64,000 nt of DNA, from assembly GCA_002420005.1 (NCBI GenBank), contig DIHE01000005.1, positions 1 through 64,000 of the forward strand, read 5' to 3'. Both the position numbers and the translations under genes were made by a program. The notes below the pieces were generated by a model. It did no database searches, was not told the origin of the DNA, and saw only the letters and a list, made by a program, of their open reading frames with translations. Of this stretch, positions 1-9,360 are shown in pieces. Position 1 is the stretch's first letter. Each line of letters begins with the position of its first letter. Origin of the DNA: Holophagales bacterium UBA5704. GTDB taxonomy: Bacteria; Acidobacteriota; Thermoanaerobaculia; Multivoradales; UBA5704.

Positions 1-2
1 CC

Positions 3-32
3 TCCTGGGAGCTCGACCTGCGCACCAACTGA
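3..32 (+). CDS. C-terminal tail of an upstream protein (partial)
   Basis: The first bases read as nine sense codons (S-W-E-L-D-L-R-T-N) followed by TGA, and a rho-independent terminator lies about 50 bp downstream. That fits the end of a gene that begins outside the window. Nothing can be said about its function, and the frame is supported only by the stop codon and the terminator. Confidence 0.35.
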   Translation, partial: SWELDLRTN

Positions 33-82
33 TCGAGGTGCCCCGGTGCCGCCCCGCGGCCCGGGTGTCTTCTGCACGCAAA

Positions 83-109
83 GCCTCCTTCCTCGGAAGG
101 GGGCTTTTT
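83..109 (+). terminator. Rho-independent terminator
   Basis: A 9-bp stem (83-91 with 96-104, one G-T pair) closes a four-base CTCG loop and is followed by TTTTT at 105-109. It lies downstream of the partial gene at the window edge and before the first complete gene. Confidence 0.8.
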
Positions 110-314
110 CGTCTCCGTGCGCCTCGCGCCTCAGACACCCGGAGACCGCCCGGGGAATCCCCGACAGAAATCCGGCTCACCGGCTCGCTTTTGCCCGCGA
201 GAAGCACCCTTACTCCATAGAAGCACTCTCAAGCCACAGCCGACGCTTGTCGCGAACGCTGTGATCCTAAGGATTCTGTCCGAAACACCCTCTGCGGAGG
301 AGGAGACAAGGAAC

Positions 315-3300
315 ATGCATTTGAAATCTCGAGCTCTCCCGGTCGCCCTCGGGCTGACCGGCCTGCTCACCCTGTCCGGGATCGCGGGCGCCATCGTGCC
401 CGCCGAGAACAACAGCTCCCTCGGTTCCCTGGCGTTCGTCACCGAACGCTTCCACGCGCTCACCGACCCCGAGGCGATCGAAGACGCCCGGGGCGTCGCC
501 GACGCCACCGTCGTCAATACCTGGGACAGCTTCCGGGCCCAGCATGGCGAGTGGAGTGGAGTGATCGACAAGCGCAACGGCGCGCTGGAGATCGCCGAAG
601 GCCAGGGCGTGCCGTTCATCCCCGGCCGCGGCAACCAGCTCCGCCTGGCGGACATCTCCGCCCACCTGGGGGGCAAGGCGGCCGTGGACCTGGCGACGAT
701 GGAGAGCATCACCCGCGCCTTCCTGCCGACCGTCGCCGGCGCGCTCGGCGTCAGCCCCAAGTCGCTCCAGCTCAACCCGGGGCGCTCCGGCCATCCCGCC
801 GAGCATCTCTGGTTCATCGATTTCGACGTGATCCAGGACGGCATGGCCGTCGAGAACGCGCGCGTCGTCTTCCGCGTCAACAACGGCAACCTGATCCAGT
901 TCGGCAGCGAGAACCTGCCGTCGAAGGGCGTCAAGACGCCTGCGGCGGGCCTCGATCGCAAGACCGCGCTCACCAGCCTGTCGGCGTACGTCGGCGGCTT
1001 CTCGGCGGCCGACACGTTCATCGACGGTGGATCGCTGCGCCTCGTGCCGGTGCGCATCGAGAACGCGAAGTTCGCCGAGGGCTATGCCCCGGGCCAGGGC
1101 CGTGGGCTCGCGGCGATCTGGCAGTTCGTGTTCCGCCGCGCGGGTGAAGACGCGACCTGGCAGGCCCGGGTCGACGCCGCGACCGGTGAGGTCGTCGCGC
1201 TGCGCGACATCAACGAGTATGCCGGCGTGACCGGCGGCGCCAAGATCCTCGGCACCTCGACCAATGTGCCGATGCCCTTCGCCAACGTCTCCTCCGGTGG
1301 GTTCACCAACTCGGCGGGCGTCTACAGCTATCCGGGCGGCACGGTCACCTCGACCCTCGCCGGCCAGTACGTGCGGGTGCTCGACAACTGCGGCACGATC
1401 TCGCTCGCCGCCAACGGCGCCGGCGACATCCTCTTCGGTACCTCCACCGGCACCGACTGCACCACGCCGGGCGTCGGCGGCGCCGGCAACACCCACTCCT
1501 CCCGCACCCAGTTCTACCATGTGAACCGGGCCAAGGAGGCCGCCCGCGGCTGGATCAGCAGCGCATGGCTCAACGCCCAGCTCACCGCCAACGTCAACAT
1601 CAACCTCACCTGCAACGCCTTCTGGAACGGCTCGACGATCAACTTCTACCGCTCCGGCGGCGGCTGCGGCAACACCGGCGAGATCGAGGCCGTGTCGCTG
1701 CACGAGTACGGCCATGGCGCCGACAGCAACGACGGCAACGGCTCCTCGCCCGAGAACGGCACGGGCGAGACCTACGGCGACTGGACGGCGGCCCTCGGGA
1801 CGCACAATTCGTGCATCGGCGCCGGCTTCCTCACCAGCAACTGTTCCAGCTACGGCGACGCCTGCACCTCCTGCACCGGTGTGCGCGACATCGACTGGGC
1901 CAAGCACGCCTCGGGCGTCGCCCACACGGTGTCGAACTTCACCCAGACGCGCTGCCCCACGAGCGGCACCGGCTATGTCGGTCCCTGCAACCGGGAAGGC
2001 CACTGCGAGTCGTACATCTCCTCCGAGGCGCTGTGGGACTTCGTCAACCGCGACCTGCCTTCCCCGGGCAGCGGCACCGCGTGGTCCATCGGCGAGCGCC
2101 TCTGGTACCTGTCGCGCTCGACGGCCACCTCGGCCTTCGCCTGCACCCCCAGCGGCACCTGGACCTCCAACGGCTGCAACACCGGCTCCCTGTGGAAGAC
2201 CATGCGCGCCGTGGACGACGATGACGGCAACCTGACCAACGGCACGCCGAACTCGGCGGCGCTCTTTGCGGCATTCAACCGCCACGGCATCGCCTGCACC
2301 ACCGACGCGGGCGCCAGCACCAGCTTCCGCGGCTGCACCCAGCCCGCCACTCCGTCGATCACCCTCACCCCGGGCAGCAACTCGGTTTCGGTGGCGATCA
2401 GCGGCTCGACCGGCGTCTATGACATCTACCGCAACGAGCGCGGCTGCAACGCCGGCTTCATCAAGGCGGTCAACGACAACGCCACCACGAGCTACAACGA
2501 CACGGCCGTCGCCAATGGCTTCACCTATTACTACCAGGTGACCGCCCAGCCGAGCGGCAACGAGTCCTGCGCTTCGGCGCCCTCGACCTGCGTTTCGGTC
2601 ACCCCGGCGGCCGCGCCCTGCACGCCGCCTGCGGCGCCCACCGGCCTGACCGCCACCGCGGCCGGCGCCAACCAGGTCAACCTGTCGTGGACGGCCTCCG
2701 CGGGTGCCACCGGCTACAACGTGTATCGCTCGACCACCTCGGGCGGACCGTACTCGCTGGTCGGCTCTTCGGCCACCACCTCGTTCTCGAACACCGGCCT
2801 GACCTGCAACACGGCGTACTTCTATGTCGTGCGCGCCACCAACAGCCCCACCTGCGAGTCGGGCAACTCGGCCCAGGCGACGGCCACCACCGGCACCTGC
2901 CCGGTCTGCACCACGACCAACCTCTACAGCAACGGCTTCGAGACCGGCACCGGCCTCACCGGCTGGTCAAAGGGCACGTTCGTGGCCGGCGGCTCGACCA
3001 CGAGCTGGCGCGGCATCCAGACCTGCACCGCCAAGACCGGCACGAAGATCTTCCGCTACGGCGGCTCGACCTGCACCGCCAACTACGGCAACAACAACTT
3101 CACCTATGCCCAGCCGAATGGCACCGGCGGTATCTCCGTGCCCGCCGGGTCCACCACCACCCGCCTCTCCTTCTGGCACCGCCGCGACTTCGAGAGCGGC
3201 TTTGACGGCGGCACGCTGGCCGTCTCCATCGACGGCACCAACTACGAGTTCGCGCCGGCCACGGCCATCCTTTCCGGCACCACCTACAACGGCACGGTGT

Positions 3301-3533
3301 CCGCCTCTTGCCCGCCGGCCGGTGCCGCGGGTGCCCCGATCTTCACCGGCACCGCCAGCACCTTCGTCAACACGGTGGTCAACCTCGACGCCGTCTGCGA
3401 CATCCTCACCGGTACCACCACCGGCTGCGCCGGCCGGGCCGTGCGCGTCGGCTTCACCTCGATCAGCGACTGCTCGACGACCGGCGACGGCTGGTTCCTC
3501 GACGACGTCACGATCAGCGCCTGCGTGCCGTAA
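315..3533 (+). CDS. Secreted M36/M4-like zinc metallopeptidase with FN3-like modules
   Basis: This 1072-aa protein starts at ATG 315 behind GGAGGAGGAGA; an upstream in-frame ATG at 117 has no such site. Residues 1-27 look like a signal peptide. Residues about 120-310 resemble the fungalysin/thermolysin propeptide (FTP/PepSY) region. The zinc site is HEYGH (H463, H467) followed by GETYGDW, whose E485 sits where gluzincins carry the third ligand. After the catalytic domain come FN3-like modules at about 676-770 and 769-860, then a cysteine-rich, MAM-like C-terminal region (about 870-1072) starting at LYSNGFETG. The many paired cysteines fit an extracellular protein. The likely role is degradation of external protein. 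The next gene is a close paralog. The exact MEROPS family is uncertain (M36-like is best). Function as a protease is well supported; substrate is unknown. Confidence 0.88.
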   Translation: MHLKSRALPVALGLTGLLTLSGIAGAIVPAENNSSLGSLAFVTERFHALTDPEAIEDARGVADATVVNTWDSFRAQHGEWSGVIDKRNGALEIAEGQGVPFIPGRGNQLRLADISAHLGGKAAVDLATMESITRAFLPTVAGALGVSPKSLQLNPGRSGHPAEHLWFIDFDVIQDGMAVENARVVFRVNNGNLIQFGSENLPSKGVKTPAAGLDRKTALTSLSAYVGGFSAADTFIDGGSLRLVPVRIENAKFAEGYAPGQGRGLAAIWQFVFRRAGEDATWQARVDAATGEVVALRDINEYAGVTGGAKILGTSTNVPMPFANVSSGGFTNSAGVYSYPGGTVTSTLAGQYVRVLDNCGTISLAANGAGDILFGTSTGTDCTTPGVGGAGNTHSSRTQFYHVNRAKEAARGWISSAWLNAQLTANVNINLTCNAFWNGSTINFYRSGGGCGNTGEIEAVSLHEYGHGADSNDGNGSSPENGTGETYGDWTAALGTHNSCIGAGFLTSNCSSYGDACTSCTGVRDIDWAKHASGVAHTVSNFTQTRCPTSGTGYVGPCNREGHCESYISSEALWDFVNRDLPSPGSGTAWSIGERLWYLSRSTATSAFACTPSGTWTSNGCNTGSLWKTMRAVDDDDGNLTNGTPNSAALFAAFNRHGIACTTDAGASTSFRGCTQPATPSITLTPGSNSVSVAISGSTGVYDIYRNERGCNAGFIKAVNDNATTSYNDTAVANGFTYYYQVTAQPSGNESCASAPSTCVSVTPAAAPCTPPAAPTGLTATAAGANQVNLSWTASAGATGYNVYRSTTSGGPYSLVGSSATTSFSNTGLTCNTAYFYVVRATNSPTCESGNSAQATATTGTCPVCTTTNLYSNGFETGTGLTGWSKGTFVAGGSTTSWRGIQTCTAKTGTKIFRYGGSTCTANYGNNNFTYAQPNGTGGISVPAGSTTTRLSFWHRRDFESGFDGGTLAVSIDGTNYEFAPATAILSGTTYNGTVSASCPPAGAAGAPIFTGTASTFVNTVVNLDAVCDILTGTTTGCAGRAVRVGFTSISDCSTTGDGWFLDDVTISACVP

Positions 3534-3559
3534 GGCACCCGCAGCGTCCCCCTCACGAG

Positions 3560-3588
3560 GCCCCCTTCTTCGGAAGGGGGCTTTTTTT
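3560..3588 (+). terminator. Rho-independent terminator
   Basis: A perfect 9-bp stem (GCCCCCTTC at 3560-3568 with GAAGGGGGC at 3573-3581) closes a TTCG tetraloop and is followed by seven T. It ends the first metallopeptidase gene, so the two paralogs are probably transcribed separately. Confidence 0.93.
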
Positions 3589-3590
3589 GC

Positions 3591-3620
3591 TTGCCTGGCT
3601 CCCGGCTTTTCCCCTACAAT
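3591..3620 (+). promoter_or_regulatory. Candidate sigma70-type promoter for the second metallopeptidase
   Basis: TTGCCT (3591-3596) and TACAAT (3615-3620) are separated by 18 bp, directly after the terminator of the preceding gene and about 95 bp before ATG 3715. The match to -35/-10 consensus is reasonable, but it rests on sequence alone. Confidence 0.4.
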
Positions 3621-3714
3621 CGGGCGTTCACTCTGTGCGCAAAGCCCCTACTCCTCGTAGGAGCACTGCCGTGTCCGTCTTGCTCAACCTCTCGGGGAAG
3701 GACAGGTATATCGA

Positions 3715-6700
3715 ATGAGATCTCTCGACCAGCGTCTCCGCACTCACCTCACCGCAGCCCTCTTGCTCGCCTTGGCGGCGCCCGCGGCCGCCATCGTTCC
3801 GGCGCAGGGAGACAGCCCGCTCTCCTCCCTCGCCTTCATCAGCGACCGGGTCCAGGCCAAGGCGGTCCTCGCACCGGTCGAAGAGGTCGAAGGTGCCCTC
3901 ACCGCGTCCGTCCGGGACGGCTGGACGGGCTTCCGGGGGACCAACGGCCTCTGGACCGCCGTCATCGACAAGCGCAGCGGCACCCTCGAGATCGCCGAAG
4001 GCGAGGGCATCCCGTTCCTCCCGGGGATCGGCAACGACCTCACCAACGGCGCCATCGCCGCCCATCTGGGCACCAAGGCGAAGGTGGACCTCGCGGTGGT
4101 GGAGAGCATCACCCGCGCCTTCCTGCCGCGGGTGGCCGGCCTCCTGGGGGTCGATCCGGCGACGCTGGTGCTCAACCCCGGCCGCTCGGGACATCCGGCG
4201 GATCACCTCTGGTTCGTCGACTTCGACGTGGTGCGGGGCGGCCTGCCGATCGAAGGCGCCCGCGTCGTCTTCCGCATCGGCCACGGCAACCTCATCCAGC
4301 TCGGCGCCGAGAACCTGCCCGCCGCGGGCGTGGCGATTCCCGCCGCCAAGATCAGCCGCGGGCAGGCGCTCGCCAACCTCTCCGCCTACATCGGCGGCTT
4401 CTCCGCCGCCGACCAGTTCGTGGACGGCGGCTCGCTGCGCCTGGTGCCGGTACGGATCGAGGACGGCCGGTTCAACGAGGGCTTCGAGATCGGCCGGGGA
4501 CGTGGCGCGACGCCCGTCTGGCAGTTCATCTTCCGCCGCGGCAAGGGTCACGAGACCTGGCGCGCCCGCGTCGACGCGGTGAGCGGCGAGATGCTGGAGC
4601 TTCTCGACACCAACGACTATGCGCAGGCGACCGGCGGCGTGAAGTTTCTCGGCGTCGCCTCGAACCAGCCGATGCCCTTCGCCGACCTGTCGACCGGCGG
4701 CTTCACCAACTCCGCCGGCATCTTCACCCATGGCGGCGGCGCCGTCTCCTCCACCCTGAACGGCCAGTACGTGAAGATCAGCGACGGTTGCGGCTCGATC
4801 TCCATGAGCGGTGATCCGGACGGCAACATCGCCTTCGGCACTTCCGCCGGCATCGACTGCTCGACCCCGGGCGTCGGAGGGGCGGGCAACACCCACTCCG
4901 CCCGCACCCAGTTCTACCACGTGAACCGGGTCAAGGAAGTCGCCCGCGGCTGGCTGCCGGGCAACGTCTGGCTCGGCCAGCAGCTCACCGCGAACGTCAA
5001 CATCAACCTCACCTGCAACGCCTTCTGGAGCAGCGCCTCGGGGACGATCAACTTCTACCGCTCCGGCGGCGGTTGCGGCAACACGGGCGAGATCGAGGCG
5101 GTGTCGCTGCACGAGTACGGCCACGGCCAGGACAGCAACGACGGCAACGGCGGCTCCCCGGATCGCGGCACCGGCGAAACCTACGGCGACTGGACCGCCG
5201 CCCTGGCGACCCACTCCTCCTGCATCGGAAGCGGATTCCGCGCCACCAACTGCGCCGGTTATGGCGACGCCTGCACCTCCTGCACCGGCGTGCGCGACAT
5301 CGACTGGGGCAAGCGGGTGTCCAACACGGCGCACACGGTGGACAACTACACCCGGCCCTCCTGCCCGACCAGCGCCACCTATCAAGGCCCCTGTCTCAAG
5401 GAAGGGCACTGCGAGTCCTACGTCTCCTCCGAAGCGCTGTGGGACTTCGTGAACCGCGACCTGCCGAGCCCCGGCAGCGGCACCGCCTGGACCACGGCCG
5501 AGCGCCTCTGGTATCTGTCGCGCTCCACGGCCACCGCGGCGTTCGCCTGCACCACCGGGGCGACCTACACCTCCAACGGCTGCAACACCGGCTCCTACTG
5601 GAAGACCATGCGCGCCGTGGACGACGACGACGGCAACCTGGCGAACGGCACGCCGAACTCGGCGGCCCTCTACGCCGCGTTCAACCGCCATCTGATCGCC
5701 TGCACCACGGACACCGGCGCGGACACCAGCTTCCGCGGCTGCACCCAGCCGGCGACGCCGACCGTCGTCCTCACCCCCGGGGACAACGAGGTGAACATCT
5801 CCTGGTCCGGCTCGACCGGCGTCTATGACGTCTACCGCAACGAGATCGGCTGCAACGCCGGCTTCACCCGGATCGCCAACGACCTGGCGGCCTCGCCGCT
5901 CATCGACGGCAACGTCGCCAACGGTTTCACCTATTACTACCAGGTGACCGCCCAGCCGGCCGGCAACGAGTCCTGCGCCTCGGCGCCGAGCACCTGCCAG
6001 TCGGTGACCCCGGTCCCGGCCACCTGCACGCCGCCGGACGCACCGGCCAATTTCACCGCCACCGGCACGGCCAACCAGATCAACCTCGCCTGGGACGCGG
6101 TGTCGGGTGCCACCTCGTACCGCGTCTACCGCTCGGCCACGCCGGGAGGCCCCTACAGCCTGCTCGCCATCACCGCCGGAACGACCTACGCGCACACCGG
6201 CCTGGACTGCAGCGAGACCCACTCCTACGTCGTCCGCGCGGCGACCTCCGCCGCCTGCCAGTCGGTGAATTCCACCGAGCAGACGGCCTCGACGACCGCC
6301 TGCCCGCCCTGCGCGACGCAGACCCTGTACAGCAACGGCTTCGAGACCGGCTCCGGCCTCGCCGACTGGACCACCGGCACCCTCCTCTCCGGCGGCCCGA
6401 CCGCCGACTGGCGCGGCATCCAGACCTGCACCGCCAAGACGGGGACCAACATCTTCCGCTTCGGTGCGACCACCTGCACCGGCGACTACGCGAACACCCA
6501 GTACAACTACGCCCAGCCGAACGGCGCCGGCGGCATCAACATCCCGGCCGGCTCGCGGACCAGCCGCCTGTCGTTCTGGCACCGCCGCGGCTATGAGAAC
6601 GGCTTCGACGGCGGCGCGCTGGCCGTCTCGCTCAACGGCACCAGCTACACGATCGTGCCGTCCTCGGCGATCCTCTCCGGGAGCTACAACGGCACCCTCA

Positions 6701-7332
6701 GCAGCGGCACCGGCGGCTGCACGCCGGCCGGCGTCGGCGGCACTCCGGCCTTCACCGGCGTCTCCTCGACCTTCACCGAGACCGTCGTCAACCTGGATGC
6801 GGCTTGCAATGCGGCGAGCGGCGGCACGGGCGGCTGCGGCGGCCAGGCGGTGCGCATCGGCTTCACCTCGGCCACCGACTGCTCGCTGGTCGACGACGGC
6901 TGGTTCCTCGACGACGTGGCGGTGACCTCCTGCGTCCCGACCGTCCCGGCGACTCCGGCCGACTACTACACCTTGACCCCCTGCCGTCTGTTCGACACCC
7001 GCCTCGCCGACGGTCCCCTGGGCGGCCCGGTGCTGCAGCCGGCCACCGAGCGGTCGTTCACCGTCACCGGCGTCTGCGGCGTGCCGTCGACCGCCAAGTC
7101 CCTGCTGCTCAACGTCACCGTCGTCTCCCCCGCCAGTGCCGGATACGTCCAGGCCTACCCGGGTGACGGCAGCGTCCCGGCGACCAGCACCATCACCTTC
7201 GCGCTCAACCAGCTCATCTCCAACAACGCCGTCGTCAACCTGGCCGGCAACGGCTCCGGCACGATCAAGGTCCGGCCGGGAACGACCGGCACCGTCCACG
7301 TCGTCGCCGACGTCCTCGGCTACTTCGAGTAG
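3715..7332 (+). CDS. Secreted M36/M4-like zinc metallopeptidase, paralog with an extra C-terminal module
   Basis: This 1205-aa paralog of the preceding gene has the same domain order: signal peptide (about 1-26), FTP/PepSY-like prodomain, HEYGH (H466, H470) with GETYGDW (E488) at the same spacing as its neighbour, two FN3-like modules, and the LYSNGFETG cysteine-rich region. It differs by an added module at about 1083-1205, starting YYTLTPCRLFDTR and ending DVLGYFE. The N-terminal part of the secreted protein at 25312 carries the same kind of module. The start ATG 3715 has a modest GGAAGGA upstream. The added module may serve in binding or surface attachment, but that is inference. The tandem arrangement and near-identical active-site segments indicate gene duplication followed by module gain or loss. 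Confidence 0.88.
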   Translation: MRSLDQRLRTHLTAALLLALAAPAAAIVPAQGDSPLSSLAFISDRVQAKAVLAPVEEVEGALTASVRDGWTGFRGTNGLWTAVIDKRSGTLEIAEGEGIPFLPGIGNDLTNGAIAAHLGTKAKVDLAVVESITRAFLPRVAGLLGVDPATLVLNPGRSGHPADHLWFVDFDVVRGGLPIEGARVVFRIGHGNLIQLGAENLPAAGVAIPAAKISRGQALANLSAYIGGFSAADQFVDGGSLRLVPVRIEDGRFNEGFEIGRGRGATPVWQFIFRRGKGHETWRARVDAVSGEMLELLDTNDYAQATGGVKFLGVASNQPMPFADLSTGGFTNSAGIFTHGGGAVSSTLNGQYVKISDGCGSISMSGDPDGNIAFGTSAGIDCSTPGVGGAGNTHSARTQFYHVNRVKEVARGWLPGNVWLGQQLTANVNINLTCNAFWSSASGTINFYRSGGGCGNTGEIEAVSLHEYGHGQDSNDGNGGSPDRGTGETYGDWTAALATHSSCIGSGFRATNCAGYGDACTSCTGVRDIDWGKRVSNTAHTVDNYTRPSCPTSATYQGPCLKEGHCESYVSSEALWDFVNRDLPSPGSGTAWTTAERLWYLSRSTATAAFACTTGATYTSNGCNTGSYWKTMRAVDDDDGNLANGTPNSAALYAAFNRHLIACTTDTGADTSFRGCTQPATPTVVLTPGDNEVNISWSGSTGVYDVYRNEIGCNAGFTRIANDLAASPLIDGNVANGFTYYYQVTAQPAGNESCASAPSTCQSVTPVPATCTPPDAPANFTATGTANQINLAWDAVSGATSYRVYRSATPGGPYSLLAITAGTTYAHTGLDCSETHSYVVRAATSAACQSVNSTEQTASTTACPPCATQTLYSNGFETGSGLADWTTGTLLSGGPTADWRGIQTCTAKTGTNIFRFGATTCTGDYANTQYNYAQPNGAGGINIPAGSRTSRLSFWHRRGYENGFDGGALAVSLNGTSYTIVPSSAILSGSYNGTLSSGTGGCTPAGVGGTPAFTGVSSTFTETVVNLDAACNAASGGTGGCGGQAVRIGFTSATDCSLVDDGWFLDDVAVTSCVPTVPATPADYYTLTPCRLFDTRLADGPLGGPVLQPATERSFTVTGVCGVPSTAKSLLLNVTVVSPASAGYVQAYPGDGSVPATSTITFALNQLISNNAVVNLAGNGSGTIKVRPGTTGTVHVVADVLGYFE

Positions 7333-7350
7333 CCCCACACCGCCGAGCCC

Positions 7351-7384
7351 GCGGAGCCGCCAGTCCCCTGGCGGCTCCGCCTCT
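7351..7384 (+). terminator. Strong terminator hairpin
   Basis: A perfect 12-bp stem (GCGGAGCCGCCA with TGGCGGCTCCGC) around a GTCCCC loop lies 18 bp after the stop of the second metallopeptidase. The tail is only moderately T-rich (CTCTTC). The rest of the gap to 7548 shows nothing recognisable except the GGAGGA site of the next gene. Confidence 0.75.
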
Positions 7385-7548
7385 TCACCCCTGCGAGCCC
7401 ATTCCTTGTCAGGCAAACCCCGGAATCAGAGATTTTTCCCCGAACTTCACAAGGAGAGGGCTCGGTTTGGGCTCGCGGGGGCACTTGTAAAGATGGAGGC
7501 TGTACCTCTCCGTTTGTTGAACCCGTTGTCCCTCGGAGGATTTTTGAC

Positions 7549-9237
7549 ATGAAGAATTGGATCGCTGTGTCGTCCTTGCTTCTGGGCCTCGCTCTCCTTC
7601 CGGCCGCCGGCCAGGCCGGCGAGCCCCGCCAGGCCGCCTGGCCGTCCCTCGACCGCCAGCTCAGCCAGGCGCGCGCCGTCCCCGGCAGCGCGCTCGAGGC
7701 CTTGATCCGCGAAAACCAGGACTTCTCCCTGCTGCGCGCCGGAGAGGCCAACGACAAGATCCCGGTGCCGGCATGGTTGCGGGTCTGGTGGCGCAAGGGC
7801 CATCCCAACATGGTTTATTCCGCCGCCGACCCGTCGGGCGGCTATCCGCACGTGCTCAAGGAGATCCACCAGTGGATGCTGAGCCACCAGGATTTCGTCC
7901 GCGGCTTGCCGGACGTCGCGATGTCCCCGATGGCCGAGACCGACGGCATCGTCGGCATCAGCCTCGCGGCGACCGTCGGCGCCAACACCCGGATCTCGGG
8001 ATTGCAGACGAGCCCGCGCAGTGAATCCGACATCCGGATCAACTTCTGGAATCCCTCGAAGATCATCGGCGGCTCCAACTCCATCGTCGCGAGCGGCGCC
8101 CAGTCGCAGTTCTACTCCGCCGACGGTGGCGTGACCTGGGGCCAGACCTCCCTGCCGTTCACCGGCACCGACAGCTTCCATTCCGACCCGACGGTCGATT
8201 GGACCTCGGACGGCACGGCCTGGGCGACGACGATCGGCATCAAGGGCAATGCGCTCCGGCTGCGCGCCTACAAGTCGACCAACGGCGGCGCCACCTGGAC
8301 GTTCGACAACACCTTCTCGGGCAGCCAGCGCAATGCCGACAAGCAGATCATGTGGGTCGATCACAGCGCCACCTCGCCGTACAAGGACAACATCTACGTC
8401 TGCTGGCACAACGGCACGCCGCAGTACGTCAACCGGCGCACCGGCCCGGCCGGCGCGTGGGGCGCCTCGCCGCTCCAGGTAAGCGGCGCCGAGTCGTCCG
8501 GCACGGCGATCGGCTGCGACATCAAGACCAACAGCGCGGGCGACGTCTTCGTCTTCTGGCCCACCACCGGCAACCGGCGGATCGTGGTGGCCAAGTCGAC
8601 CAACGGCGGCGTCTCCTACGGAGCCGGCGTCGTCGCCGCCACCACCTATGACGGCTATGACATCGGCGTCCCGTCGTTCAACAGCCGCCGCATCCTGATC
8701 TACGTCTCCGGCGGCACCTACAAGACCGCCACCCGCAACGAGGTGTATGCCTCGTGGACCGACCTCTCCGGCGACGCCGGCTGCACCGCGGCGGCCAACG
8801 AGCCGGGCTCGAACGTCGCCTCGACCTGCAAGACCCGCATCTGGTTCTCCCGTTCGACGAACGGCGGCACCACCTGGTCGGCGCCGGCCAAGATCAACAA
8901 CCAGGCCTCGCTCAACGACCAGTTCAACCAGTGGCTGGCGGTGGACGAGACGACGGGCACGATCGGCATCATGTACTACGACACGGTCGCCGACGCCGGC
9001 CGCAAGAAGACCGACGTCTGGTTCCAGACCTCGACCGACGGCGGTGTCACCTGGAGCGCGGCCACCAAGGTCACCACCGCGATGACCGACGAGACCACGG
9101 CGACCGCCAACCTGGGCAACCAGTACGGCGACTACAACAGCCTCTCCGGCTATGCCGGCGTGTTCTTCCCGTCGTGGACGGATCGCCGCAACAACGCCAA
9201 AGAAGAGATCTGGACGGCGCCGATCACGGTGCCCTGA
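7549..9237 (+). CDS. Secreted BNR-repeat (sialidase-like) protein
   Basis: The protein has 562 aa. ATG 7549 follows CGGAGGATTTTTGAC, a good ribosome site. Residues 1-24 form a signal peptide ending near GQAGEP. Five Asp-box (BNR, S-x-D/N-G-G-x-T/S-W) repeats are visible at about 189, 243, 350, 436 and 495, for example STNGGATW and STDGGVTW, indicating a sialidase-type beta-propeller. I do not see the full arginine triad or the FRIP motif of true sialidases. It may be an exo-sialidase, another propeller glycosidase, or a non-catalytic binding protein. It stands alone after two secreted peptidases and before a convergent gene. Confidence 0.75.
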   Translation: MKNWIAVSSLLLGLALLPAAGQAGEPRQAAWPSLDRQLSQARAVPGSALEALIRENQDFSLLRAGEANDKIPVPAWLRVWWRKGHPNMVYSAADPSGGYPHVLKEIHQWMLSHQDFVRGLPDVAMSPMAETDGIVGISLAATVGANTRISGLQTSPRSESDIRINFWNPSKIIGGSNSIVASGAQSQFYSADGGVTWGQTSLPFTGTDSFHSDPTVDWTSDGTAWATTIGIKGNALRLRAYKSTNGGATWTFDNTFSGSQRNADKQIMWVDHSATSPYKDNIYVCWHNGTPQYVNRRTGPAGAWGASPLQVSGAESSGTAIGCDIKTNSAGDVFVFWPTTGNRRIVVAKSTNGGVSYGAGVVAATTYDGYDIGVPSFNSRRILIYVSGGTYKTATRNEVYASWTDLSGDAGCTAAANEPGSNVASTCKTRIWFSRSTNGGTTWSAPAKINNQASLNDQFNQWLAVDETTGTIGIMYYDTVADAGRKKTDVWFQTSTDGGVTWSAATKVTTAMTDETTATANLGNQYGDYNSLSGYAGVFFPSWTDRRNNAKEEIWTAPITVP

Positions 9238-9251
9238 ACCCCCTCCCCTGG

Positions 9252-9346
9252 CCCCTCCCCCGCTGAAGCGGGAGAGGGGAAGAAGACCCTGCTCCGGTCC
9301 TCTCCCGGGCGGGAGGGGGCGCCCTCTCCCGCTTTGCGGGGGAGGG
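9252..9346. repeat. Two GC-rich inverted repeats between convergent genes
   Basis: Two palindromic segments of the type CCCTCTCCCGC-loop-GCGGGGGAGGG lie at about 9252-9279 and 9322-9346 between the convergent BNR gene and ligD. A similar element occurs at 38011-38043. They look like dispersed intergenic palindromes and could also act as bidirectional terminators, although there is no clear T tract. Confidence 0.55.
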
Positions 9347-9360
9347 ACGGGGAGGGGGAC

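Noticed and set aside
77..85. CGCAAAGCC (also at 3638-3646), reminiscent of a c-di-GMP-I riboswitch core
   Set aside because: Only the short core matches. The second stem, tetraloop and receptor could not be found, and the first instance is part of a terminator hairpin.
3628..7416. A 1262-codon open frame on the minus strand across the second metallopeptidase
   Set aside because: It is the antisense of a gene with clear catalytic motifs. Its composition is Arg/Gly/Ala-rich and it shows no domain; long antisense frames are expected in GC-rich DNA.
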